DNA of 17,783 nucleotides from JAYZVT01 sp050248375 (GTDB taxonomy: Bacteria; Pseudomonadota; Alphaproteobacteria; Rhizobiales; Methyloligellaceae), in assembly GCA_050248375.1 (NCBI GenBank), contig JBFWSL010000041.1, positions 1-17,783 on the forward strand, read 5' to 3'. Both the position numbers and the translations under genes were made by a program. Positions 6,551 through 13,871 of the stretch are shown piece by piece. The number at the start of each line of letters is the position of its first letter. The first letter of the stretch is position 1. The notes under the pieces were generated by a model. That model had not been told where the DNA came from. It made no database searches and saw only the letters and a program-made list of their open reading frames with translations.

Positions 6551-8383
6551 CTATTGTCCCTTGCCGGCTGCATCCGCCTCCCACCACACATCCAGCAGGA
6601 ATCCGTATAGCGAGTCGGCGTCCGGGTGTCTAAGTCTCTCGCGGCGGGCCAGCCACTGGGCGGGCAGGTGAAACAGCGGAATCACATAGTCGCCGGACAG
6701 CAGCACGCGGTCCAGCGCCCGCACCGCAGAGACGAAGTCTTCTTTTTCCTTCGCCGCGAGAACCGCTGCGATCATGGCGTCCACGGCCGGATTCTTCACG
6801 CCGGCGAAGTTGAAACTGCCCTCGGCGGCGGCGGCCTGTGCGCTCCAGCGGAAGGACTGTTCGTTGCCCGGCGACAGGGAGGCGGGCCAGAAGGCCTGGA
6901 TCATGTCGAAGTCGAAGATCTGCCGGCGGCGCTGGTACTGGGCGGAATCCACCAGGCGGACACGGGCGTCAATTCCGGCGCGCGCGAGGGCGCGGGCAAA
7001 GGTGAGGAACAGGCGTTCCTGTCCCTTGGTGGCGGCGAGAAGCTCGAAGCCGAAGGGCTCGCCGCCGGCGGCAACCAGCTTGCCGGCGCGCAGTTCGTAA
7101 CCGGCCTGCTTCAGCAGGGCGAGGGCGCGGCGCAGGCGCGCACGCGAGTCCGTCTCCCCCATGGCCAGGAACGCGTTCCCGCCTTCCATCACGTCCGCTC
7201 TCGCCGCGTCCCTGTAGGGGGCGAGCAGTTCGCGCTCGCGGGCATCGGCCGGCGTGCCGAAGGACGAAAGGAAGGAACGGTCGAAGTAGCTGCGCGTGCG
7301 CGCGTAGAGCCCGTGATAGAGGTTGGCGTTGATCCACTCGAAATCGAACAGCAGCGCCAAGGCCCGGCGCACGCGGACGTCGTCGAAGGGCGGCTTGCGG
7401 GTGTTGAAGACGAGCGCCGACATGCCGGCGGGCACTCCAAGCGCCATTTCCTCCAGCACGACCTTGCCCTCGCGGCGCGCGGGGAAGTCGTAGCCGAGTT
7501 TCCAGCGGGCGGGGTCGTCCTCGATGCGGATGTCGAACAGGCCTTTCTTGAAGGCCTCGAACATGGACGTGCCGTCGCGGTAGTAGTCGTAGCGAATCTC
7601 GTCGAAATTATAATGCCCAGCATTGACCGGCAGGTTCCGGCCCCAGTAGTCCGGGTTGCGCCTGTAGGCGATGGAAGCGCCGGGCTTCACCTCCGCCACC
7701 GTGTAGGGCCCGCTGCCAACGGGAGGGGCGAACCCCGTCCGGTCGAAGGATTCCGGGGTCACGAGGTGGCGGGGCAATACGGGCATCAGGCCCATGATAA
7801 GCGGCATCTCGCGGTCACCGCCGGAGTCGAAGGTGAATCTGACGGTACGTTCGCCGATGGTTTCGACCTTGGTGACCTTGGCGTAATAGAAGCGGTGGTT
7901 CGGCCGCCCATGATCCCGCAGCAAGGCATGGGAAAAGACCACGTCCCCGGCCGTGACCGGGTGTCCGTCGGAGAAACGGGCCTGGGGGTTGAGGGTGAAG
8001 GCGACCCAGGAGCGGTCCTCGGGCGTTTCGACGCTTTCTGCCAGCAGGCCATAGAGGGAGAATGGCTCGTCGAAGGCCCTGGCCATGAGGCTTTCGTAGA
8101 CATGTTCGCGGATACCGGAGGCAGCGCTGCCCTTCACGATCAGGGGGTTCAGGCTGTCGAAGGAGCCGAGCACCGGCAGGACCACCTTGCCTCCCTTTGG
8201 CGCTTGCGGATTCGCATACGGAAAATGGGTGAATCCGGGGGGGTGGAGGGGTTCCCCATGCATGGCTATGGCGTGCCGCGGGGCGGCCTGTGCGCCCTGA
8301 ACCAGGACGAAGGATAAAATGAGCCAGATAGGGGCTTTTGCGGCCGAGAAAGCCCCGTTATAGATGGTCCGCGCAAATGGCAT
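6551..8383 (-). CDS. YejA-like extracellular solute-binding protein, family 5 (oligopeptide-type ABC importer)
   Basis: This 610-residue periplasmic binding protein is of the peptide/nickel family (SBP_bac_5), YejA branch. The N-terminus is a signal peptide with hydrophobic core IWLILSFVLVQG and probable cleavage AQA-APRHA after residue 33. YejA hallmarks follow: MHGEP, then FTHFPYANPQAPKGGKVVLP (about 51-70), and later FDSLNPL, VGSGPYTV, ALALLFDFEWIN and a C-terminal DVWW. Relatives bind oligopeptides or peptide antibiotics such as microcin C for import by YejBEF. No permease or ATPase gene is adjacent here, so the partner transporter lies elsewhere. A TTG at 8482 extends the frame but would put 33 residues ahead of the signal peptide, so ATG 8383 is chosen despite its weak Shine-Dalgarno. 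It is the first gene of a same-strand run that continues into two acyl-CoA-ligase-family genes. Confidence 0.92.
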   Translation of the reverse strand: MPFARTIYNGAFSAAKAPIWLILSFVLVQGAQAAPRHAIAMHGEPLHPPGFTHFPYANPQAPKGGKVVLPVLGSFDSLNPLIVKGSAASGIREHVYESLMARAFDEPFSLYGLLAESVETPEDRSWVAFTLNPQARFSDGHPVTAGDVVFSHALLRDHGRPNHRFYYAKVTKVETIGERTVRFTFDSGGDREMPLIMGLMPVLPRHLVTPESFDRTGFAPPVGSGPYTVAEVKPGASIAYRRNPDYWGRNLPVNAGHYNFDEIRYDYYRDGTSMFEAFKKGLFDIRIEDDPARWKLGYDFPARREGKVVLEEMALGVPAGMSALVFNTRKPPFDDVRVRRALALLFDFEWINANLYHGLYARTRSYFDRSFLSSFGTPADARERELLAPYRDAARADVMEGGNAFLAMGETDSRARLRRALALLKQAGYELRAGKLVAAGGEPFGFELLAATKGQERLFLTFARALARAGIDARVRLVDSAQYQRRRQIFDFDMIQAFWPASLSPGNEQSFRWSAQAAAAEGSFNFAGVKNPAVDAMIAAVLAAKEKEDFVSAVRALDRVLLSGDYVIPLFHLPAQWLARRERLRHPDADSLYGFLLDVWWEADAAGKGQ

Positions 8384-8474
8384 GGGTTTCCCATAGGGGA
8401 GCGCGCCCACGAATGCAATCTGGCGTGGCTCGGCAGGCGGGACATCGTCGGCCGGGTCGAGTGCGTCACGGGAA

Positions 8475-8500
8475 AGCCTCAATTCAATGTATTTGAGGCT
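8475..8500. promoter_or_regulatory. Perfect 8-bp dyad in the divergent SBP / ialB-like intergenic region (candidate operator)
   Basis: AGCCTCAA (8475-8482) and TTGAGGCT (8493-8500) are exact inverted repeats with a 10-bp AT-rich spacer. The dyad lies between the divergent starts at 8383 (-) and 8575 (+), about 75-95 bp from each. A two-turn symmetric site in a shared promoter region suits a dimeric transcription factor. No T-run follows, so a terminator is unlikely. The regulator is unknown. Confidence 0.45.
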
Positions 8501-8574
8501 GCAGGAAACGAGATGTTACGGCCCCGGGCACGATGCGGGCCGGCAATCATGAGAATTCAAAAAAAGAGGTTGAG

Positions 8575-9363
8575 ATGTTGAACCATCGGGGCAACTCCCG
8601 CGGACGACTGGTCAAGGCCATGCTTGTGCTGCTCGCGACGGGCCTGGGATTCCAGTTCGCCGGATCCGAGGCCAGGGCGCAGACGATGCCCCTGCCGAAC
8701 CAGTTGACGGATGCGCAGAAGAAGGAACTCATCGGCGACGGCGACCAGATGCCCAATGTGCACTGGTTCAAGCTTTGCGACACCATCCAGAGCGTGAAGG
8801 AAGGCGTTTCCGCCGACATCAACCTGTGCCGGGTGCACCATCGCGCGCTGGACGCGACCACGGGCAATCTGCTCGCGTCCGCCACGATCGCCAAGGTCGA
8901 GGGCAAGGACAATGAGTTCCTTTCGCTCACCGTTCCGCTCGGCACCGCCATCAAGGCCGGCATCCGCGTGAAGATCGACGACGACGAAAAGCCGCTGTCG
9001 ATGGAGTATTCGCAGTGCTCGCCGCTGGGATGTCAGGGTGAGACCGTGTTGACGCCGGAATTCCTCGCCAAGATGAGGAAGGGCAAGCTCATGTTCATTG
9101 CCGTGGTTGGCGGGGATGGAAAGGCCGTCGGTATCCCGATACCCCTGATCGGCTTTTCGAAGGTCTATGACGGCCAGCCGATGGACAACAAGAAGTTCGC
9201 CCAGGTTCAGAACGCGCGGCAGCTCGCCATTGTCGAACGGCGCGCGGAACTTCAGAAGCGTGCGGGGGAGGAAAAGGCCCCGGCAGCAGCGCCGGCTTCG
9301 GCCCCGGTCCCCGCCGCCAAAAAGCCCGCGCCCGCTCCGGAGAAGCCGAAGCGTCTTGAATAG
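8575..9363 (+). CDS. Invasion-associated locus B (IalB) family protein, copy 1
   Basis: This 262-residue exported protein of the IalB family is found almost only in alphaproteobacteria, and was first described in Bartonella, where ialAB promotes erythrocyte invasion. In free-living species the role is unknown, probably periplasmic or surface. ATG 8575 is preceded by AGAGG at 5 nt. A signal peptide (core AMLVLLATGLGFQFAG, cleavage ARA-QT after residue 35) leads into the domain. Four cysteines, C68, C85, C148 and C153 (the last two in QCSPLGC), match the family pattern of paired disulfides. The domain closes with VGIPIPLIGFSKVYD, then a charged helix and an Ala/Pro/Lys-rich tail (about 232-262) that may contact the envelope. 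A paralogue follows 87 bp downstream. Confidence 0.9.
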   Translation: MLNHRGNSRGRLVKAMLVLLATGLGFQFAGSEARAQTMPLPNQLTDAQKKELIGDGDQMPNVHWFKLCDTIQSVKEGVSADINLCRVHHRALDATTGNLLASATIAKVEGKDNEFLSLTVPLGTAIKAGIRVKIDDDEKPLSMEYSQCSPLGCQGETVLTPEFLAKMRKGKLMFIAVVGGDGKAVGIPIPLIGFSKVYDGQPMDNKKFAQVQNARQLAIVERRAELQKRAGEEKAPAAAPASAPVPAAKKPAPAPEKPKRLE

Positions 9364-9450
9364 ACCATGTTGTGTTGGCCGGATGCGGGCTGCGGACACC
9401 GCCGCCCGCACCGGCGAATTGCCGGCCCCTTGCGGCGGCAGGAGAGAGAT

Positions 9451-10152
9451 ATGCATCTGAGACTGGCTTTGGGCGCGTTCGCCGGTGCGATACTGGCGGC
9501 GGGGATGACCGTGTCCGCGTTCGCGCAGTCCGCGCCGATGGCCAAGCAGCCGTTGAAGCAGCCGGCGCCGGTTGCGGGGGACGGCGGGGTCGATACCAAC
9601 AGCATGCAGGGCATCTGGGCGAAGCTCTGCGGCAAGACGCCCAATCCGAAAAAACCGGATGAGGCGGTGGAGGTTTGCGGCACCCAGTTCGAGATTTTCG
9701 GCAAGAACGCCGTGCCCGTGATGCTCGGCGCGGTGGTCAAGGTCCAGGGCCAGGAGAACGAGCTGTTCTCGGTGCGCGTGCCGCAGGGCCCGAAGGGCAT
9801 CGCGCTGCGCGGCGGCGTGGAGGTGGTGATCGACAAGGACAAGGGCATCCGGCTCGTCTACTCGTCCTGCTTCATCGACAGTTGCGTCGGCGAGGCGCCG
9901 GCATCCGATGAACTGATCGAAGCCTTCAAGAAGGGCAACACCATCTCGATCAGCTTCTTCGACGTGGAAGGCCGCAAGCTGACCCTGCCGGTCTCGCTGG
10001 AAGGCTTCTCGATGGCCTACCAGGGGAAGGGCATCGACCTGAAGAAATATTCCGAGCTGCGGCAGAAATACATCGATGAAGTCCGCAAGTCCGAGCAGGC
10101 CGAGGCGGACAAGAAGGGTGCGGACCCGGCTGCCCAGCAGAAGAAGAAATAG
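9451..10152 (+). CDS. Invasion-associated locus B (IalB) family protein, copy 2
   Basis: This is a 233-residue secreted paralogue of the preceding gene. The start at 9451 has GGAG six nucleotides upstream and begins directly with a signal peptide (core ALGAFAGAILAAGMTVSAFA, cleavage AFA-QS after residue 25). The four family cysteines are C60, C76, C140 and C145 (SSCFIDSC). The core shares KVQGQENELFSVRVP with the KVEGKDNEFLSLTVP of copy 1, and GFSMAYQG with GFSKVYDG. The C-terminal tail is Lys/Glu-rich (KSEQAEADKKG, ending KKK), unlike the Ala/Pro tail of copy 1, so the two have diverged outside the domain. They are likely co-transcribed. Only 18 bp separate its stop from the convergent hspQ stop, and I see no terminator hairpin there. 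Its function is unknown. Confidence 0.9.
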   Translation: MHLRLALGAFAGAILAAGMTVSAFAQSAPMAKQPLKQPAPVAGDGGVDTNSMQGIWAKLCGKTPNPKKPDEAVEVCGTQFEIFGKNAVPVMLGAVVKVQGQENELFSVRVPQGPKGIALRGGVEVVIDKDKGIRLVYSSCFIDSCVGEAPASDELIEAFKKGNTISISFFDVEGRKLTLPVSLEGFSMAYQGKGIDLKKYSELRQKYIDEVRKSEQAEADKKGADPAAQQKKK

Positions 10153-10170
10153 CCGGTCGCGCGGCGGAGT

Positions 10171-10503
10171 TCAGTTCACGCGGCTGTCGCGGGCGCGATA
10201 GCTGCCGTCCTTGATCTTTTCGAAGACCTCGGGAACGCGCGGGTGCCTGACAGGATCGCCCGACAGGTCCGGCAACAGGTTCTGCTCCGACACATAGGCC
10301 ACGTATTCGGTCTCGGCGTTTTCCGCGTAGAGGTGATAGAAGGGCTGGTCCTTCCGGGGGCGGATCTCCGCAGGAATCGACTGCCACCACTCTTCGGTGT
10401 TGTTGAAAACCGGATCGACGTCGAAGATTACGCCGCGAAACGGATAGAAGCGGTGCTTGACGACATCGCCAATCCTGAATTTCGCCTTGGCTGTCCTAGG
10501 CAT
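10171..10503 (-). CDS. hspQ: Heat shock protein HspQ / hemimethylated-DNA-binding YccV family
   Basis: This 110-residue protein is nearly all one YccV/HspQ domain: KFRIGDVVKHRFYPFRGVIF, then DPVFNNTEEWWQSIP, QPFYHLYAEN and VAYVSEQNLLPD. In E. coli, HspQ binds hemimethylated DNA, modulates DnaA levels and stimulates Lon as a specificity-enhancing factor. ATG 10503 begins immediately before the domain (MPRTAKAKFRIG). A TTG at 10575 extends the frame but coincides with the -35 box of a good promoter, so it is not a likely start. It faces the ialB-like pair tail to tail with 18 bp between stops. The family call is firm; whether it is heat-induced here is not visible, since the promoter looks like a housekeeping one. 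Confidence 0.94.
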   Translation of the reverse strand: MPRTAKAKFRIGDVVKHRFYPFRGVIFDVDPVFNNTEEWWQSIPAEIRPRKDQPFYHLYAENAETEYVAYVSEQNLLPDLSGDPVRHPRVPEVFEKIKDGSYRARDSRVN

Positions 10504-10545
10504 CGGCAAATTTCTTGAAATGGTATCTTCAGTCCCCGGCACACC

Positions 10546-10575
10546 GTTATCATGCGGTGACCTGCCCGATGTCAA
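10546..10575 (-). promoter_or_regulatory. Sigma-70-like promoter of hspQ
   Basis: On the minus strand, a perfect TTGACA -35 box (10575-10570) is followed after 18 bp by GATAAC (10551-10546), a 4/6 match to the -10 box. The predicted transcription start would lie about 35 nt before the hspQ ATG. It sits between the stop of the upstream lyase gene (10593) and hspQ, giving hspQ its own promoter. Confidence 0.5.
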
Positions 10576-10592
10576 TCGCTCGTCTGCCGGTT

Positions 10593-11654
10593 CTAACGGC
10601 TTTTCATGCCGTATTTTTGGGCGAGATCAGGATCGCGGTCGGCGACAAGCCGGGCGAGGTCCACGATGACCCGGGCCTGCTTCCAGGTGGCGTCGTCCTG
10701 CATCTTGCCGTCGATCATCACCGCGCCGGTGCCATCGGGCATGGCCTCGATAATCTTCGTGGCGAAGGCGACCTCGTCGGGATCGGGGCTGAACACTGCC
10801 TTGGCGATGGCGATCTGCGAGGGGTGCAGCGACCAGGCTCCGACGCAACCCTGCAGGAAGGCATTGCGGAACTGGGCTTCGCAGGCGGCCGGATCGGAGA
10901 AATCGCCGAACGGCCCGTAGAACGGCTTGATGGCGTTGGAGGCGCAGGCGTCGACCATGCGCGCGACGGTGTAGTGCCACAGGTCCTGCTGGAAGAAGGC
11001 GCGGGCGCCCTTGCCGGTGTCGTCGGCGAGCACTCCGTAGAAGGGATGTCCGCCGCCCACCCGGGTGGTCTTCATGCCGCGGGAGGCGGCGAGATCGGCG
11101 GGTCCAAGGCTCATTCCGTGCATGCGCGGGCTGGCGGCGGCGATGGCCTCGACATTCTTCACGCCCTCGGCGGTCTCCAGTATGGCGTGGATCAGGATCG
11201 GGCGGCCGACCGAATGACGGGCTTCGAGCTGCGCGAGAAGCTGGTCGAGATAATGAATGTCCCAGGGCCCGTTGACCTTGGGCAGCATGATCACGTCGAC
11301 CTTGTTCCCGGCGCTGGCGACGATCCCGGTGAGGTCGTCGAGTACCCAGGGGCTGTCGAGGGGGTTGACGCGCGTCCACAGGCCGGTCGAGCCATAGTCG
11401 TGGGCGTTGGCCATCTCGATGAAGCCCGCCCGGGCGGCATCCTTGGCGTCGGCGGGGATGGCGTCCTCGAGGTTGCCGAGGATGACGTCCACTTCGCCGA
11501 TGAGGGAGGGAATCTTGTCGCGCAGCTTGGGCAGGTGCGGTGGCATGAAGTGGATCATGCGCTCCAGCCGTACGGGCAGCTCGCGCAACGGCGCAGGGGC
11601 GCCGATGGCGAGCGGGGCGTAGAAGCGGGACGGGTTTCGGGCGCTGTCAGACAT
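10593..11654 (-). CDS. Malyl-CoA lyase-like HpcH/HpaI-family CoA-ester lyase
   Basis: This 353-residue TIM-barrel enzyme is related to L-malyl-CoA/beta-methylmalyl-CoA lyase and to citrate lyase beta (CitE). Such enzymes cleave or form malyl-CoA-type thioesters with glyoxylate and acetyl- or propionyl-CoA using Mg2+. Visible motifs are GNLEDAIPADAK (61-72), the CoA/substrate Arg in TRVNPLDSP (R95), the metal ligands E160 (HAILETAEGV) and D187 (MSLGPADLAASRGM), GPFGDFSD, and WSLHPSQIAIA near the C-terminus. Length and motif order match Mcl of Rhodobacter. A lyase and a malyl-CoA thioesterase (Mcl2) cannot be told apart here. The start lies 32 bp after the stop of the lipid A acyltransferase-like gene on the same strand, so they probably share a transcript, although their functions are not obviously linked. 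Confidence 0.88.
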   Translation of the reverse strand: MSDSARNPSRFYAPLAIGAPAPLRELPVRLERMIHFMPPHLPKLRDKIPSLIGEVDVILGNLEDAIPADAKDAARAGFIEMANAHDYGSTGLWTRVNPLDSPWVLDDLTGIVASAGNKVDVIMLPKVNGPWDIHYLDQLLAQLEARHSVGRPILIHAILETAEGVKNVEAIAAASPRMHGMSLGPADLAASRGMKTTRVGGGHPFYGVLADDTGKGARAFFQQDLWHYTVARMVDACASNAIKPFYGPFGDFSDPAACEAQFRNAFLQGCVGAWSLHPSQIAIAKAVFSPDPDEVAFATKIIEAMPDGTGAVMIDGKMQDDATWKQARVIVDLARLVADRDPDLAQKYGMKSR

Positions 11655-11686
11655 GGCGGTCCTTGCTCAGTTGACGGTGGCGGTGC

Positions 11687-12586
11687 TCACGAGAAGCGTC
11701 TGTTCGACCACATCCACTGCTCGGGCGTTTCCCTGATCCAGTCTTCGAACTGCTTTTGTATCGCGGAAGTCAGTTCGACGACATCGGCCTCGTTATCGGC
11801 ACTGCGCGGCACGCGCAGTTCCTTGACGCTGACGCGGAAGCGGGAGCTGCGGCCCTGGCGCAGGCAGCGGCCGATCCACAGCCGCGATCCGGCGCGCCGG
11901 GCGAGCATGGCCGGGAAGGGCGCCGATTTCGCGGGTCTGCCAAAGAAGGGAACCTCGATGCCCTTGCCATCGTAGAGGTCGGCGAGAAACGCGAGACGGC
12001 CGCCCTTGCGGGCGAACTCGCCGAGCTGGCGGGCGGTGTCGTAACCCGCGGCACGGCCGCCGACGCGGCCCTTGGCGAACAGGCCGCCGGGATAAAGCTG
12101 CTTGCGCATGGAGCGCAGATATTCATCGACATACGGATTCTTCACCAGCCGGTAGACGGCGGCAGGTTTAGCGTCGCACAGGGCAAGCGGCCACATGGCG
12201 AGTTCCCAGTTGCCCATGTGCATCGACACCGCGATGGCGGGCCCCATCTTGCCCTTGTAGCGGTGGATGAAGAAATCGCTGTCGAGCGAAATGCGGTCCG
12301 GCTGCTCAAGGATGCGGTCGATCTGCATCATCTCGACCATGACGCGGCCCATGTTGTCCCACATGGACTGCGTGATGCGCACGCGCTCTTCCATCGGCAT
12401 GTCCGGAAAGGCGATGGCGAGATTGTCGAGGGCCTTCTTCTGGCGGCGGGTCCTCGGCGCGACCGTGCGCCAGATCCAGGCCGAAACGTCGGCGGCCGCG
12501 TCGAGGGGCAGCAACCTGAAGAAGCCGATGATCAGGCGCAGGACGAAATATTCCAGCCGGTAGCGCAAATCGGTTAGGAAGGTCAT
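11687..12586 (-). CDS. LpxL/HtrB-family lipid A acyltransferase
   Basis: This 299-residue inner-membrane acyltransferase adds secondary acyl chains to lipid A or a related lysophospholipid. A hydrophobic N-terminal anchor (about 12-27, EYFVLRLIIGFFRLLP) leads to the catalytic H-x4-E motif H123-MGNW-E128. Further family features are RLVKNPYVDEYLRSMR, an LADLYDGKGIEVPFFGRPA segment, and the C-terminal PEQWMWSNRRF. Length is typical (about 300). The substrate chain and position cannot be read from sequence. AGGA lies 11-12 nt before the ATG. It is divergent from the CaiB-like gene with 157 bp between starts, where no clear promoter could be recognised, and is followed at 32 bp by the malyl-CoA-lyase-like gene. 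Confidence 0.9.
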   Translation of the reverse strand: MTFLTDLRYRLEYFVLRLIIGFFRLLPLDAAADVSAWIWRTVAPRTRRQKKALDNLAIAFPDMPMEERVRITQSMWDNMGRVMVEMMQIDRILEQPDRISLDSDFFIHRYKGKMGPAIAVSMHMGNWELAMWPLALCDAKPAAVYRLVKNPYVDEYLRSMRKQLYPGGLFAKGRVGGRAAGYDTARQLGEFARKGGRLAFLADLYDGKGIEVPFFGRPAKSAPFPAMLARRAGSRLWIGRCLRQGRSSRFRVSVKELRVPRSADNEADVVELTSAIQKQFEDWIRETPEQWMWSNRRFS

Positions 12587-12743
12587 CGGCGCGGGGTCCT
12601 GGATGGTCTGGCGGCAGGCCGGAAACGGGCGCGCCGGGGCGCTGTTGGCGTGAGGTCAGTTGCCAGTCCGGGACCGTCCGCGTCAAGGGTGCAATCGCCG
12701 CAAACAGGCAAACAATCGTCGAAACCGGCAAGGGGGAGCCGCA

Positions 12744-13871
12744 ATGTCTCGGGCGGGAAAGCAAAGGCCGCTGGAAGGAATCCGTGTGCTCGATTTCACG
12801 AGCCTGCTGCCGGGTCCTCTGGCGGGGTTGATGCTGGCCGAGGCCGGCGCGGAGGTAACGAAAATCGAGCCTCCGGCGGGCGACGGCATGACGCTGCTCG
12901 GCCCGAACTGGAGCGGAACGCCGGCCCTGTACGCGCTGCTGAACGCAGGCAAGAGGCGCAAGGTTGTCAACCTGAAGGACGCTGCGGGCCTGAGCGAACT
13001 GGAACCCCTGCTCGGCGAAGCGGATGTGCTGATCGAGCAGTTCCGTCCCGGTGTGATGGAGCGGCTGGGCCTGGGCTACGAAATCCTGAAGCAGCGTTAT
13101 CCGGGGCTGATCTACTGCTCGATCACCGGATACGGGCAGACCGGGCCCTGGGCGCAGCGGGCGGGCCACGATCTCAACTATATCGGGGACAGCGGCATCC
13201 TCATGCTGGCGCCCGGAGCGCCCTCGATTCCGCCGGTTCTGGCGGCGGACATCGCGGGCGGTAGCTATCCTGCGGTGATCAACATCCTGCTTGCGTTGCT
13301 GCAGCGGGAACGCACGGGCGAGGGGACCCATATCGACATCTCCATGGCGGAATGCATGCTGCCCTTCGCATTCTGGGCGCTGCCGGATGTGCACCTGACG
13401 CAAAGTGCGCCGCGTCCCGGCGGGGAGTGGATCACGGGCGGCTCGCCGCGCTACCGCGTGTACCGGGCCGGCGATGGCGCCATGATCTGCATCGCCGCGA
13501 TCGAGCAGAAATTCTGGGAAGCATTCTGCCTGGCCATAGGGCTGGACGCGCGCTTCGCGTCCGACGATGCGCCAGCCGAGGAGGCGATAGCCGAAGTTGC
13601 CAGGATCATCGCATCCCGGGACGCGGCGCACTGGGCGCGGGCTTTCGACAAGGCGGACTGCTGCTGTTCGGTGGCGAGTTCCCTGACGGAAGCCGTGGCG
13701 TCTCCCCACTTCGCGGCCCGCGGTGTTTTCGGCTACCGGCTGGAGAACGGGTCCGGGCAATCGATGCCCGCGTTGCCGCTGCCGCTGGCGCCGCAATTCC
13801 GCGCCGGACCGGATGAAGGGCGTCAGGCGCCGGCGTTGCCCGCGCGCATGAGGGAGGGCACGCTGGATTGA
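12744..13871 (+). CDS. CaiB/BaiF CoA-transferase family protein, alpha-methylacyl-CoA racemase-like
   Basis: This 375-residue class III CoA-transferase fold protein starts at ATG 12744 with GGGAG 7 nt upstream. The N-terminal Rossmann part carries LEGIRVLDFTSLLPGPLAGLMLAEAGAEV and KIEPPAGD. The region YGQTGPWAQRAGHDLNYIG (130-148) has the GHDxNY signature of alpha-methylacyl-CoA racemases (H142, D143), where the Asp is the catalytic residue. PVLAADIAGGSYPAVINILLAL and DISMAECM follow. The racemase branch epimerises 2-methylacyl-CoA esters during branched fatty acid or isoprenoid breakdown; a CoA-transferase activity is the alternative. Residues CCCSV near 335 form an unusual run of three cysteines. 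The last 49 bp overlap the 3' end of the convergent hydroxylase gene. Confidence 0.9.
   Translation: MSRAGKQRPLEGIRVLDFTSLLPGPLAGLMLAEAGAEVTKIEPPAGDGMTLLGPNWSGTPALYALLNAGKRRKVVNLKDAAGLSELEPLLGEADVLIEQFRPGVMERLGLGYEILKQRYPGLIYCSITGYGQTGPWAQRAGHDLNYIGDSGILMLAPGAPSIPPVLAADIAGGSYPAVINILLALLQRERTGEGTHIDISMAECMLPFAFWALPDVHLTQSAPRPGGEWITGGSPRYRVYRAGDGAMICIAAIEQKFWEAFCLAIGLDARFASDDAPAEEAIAEVARIIASRDAAHWARAFDKADCCCSVASSLTEAVASPHFAARGVFGYRLENGSGQSMPALPLPLAPQFRAGPDEGRQAPALPARMREGTLD

Noticed and set aside
4801..8317. Long plus-strand open frames opposite the ligase-like and binding-protein genes
   Set aside because: Gly/Ala/Val/Arg-rich shadow translations with no domain, opposite genes with clear family motifs.
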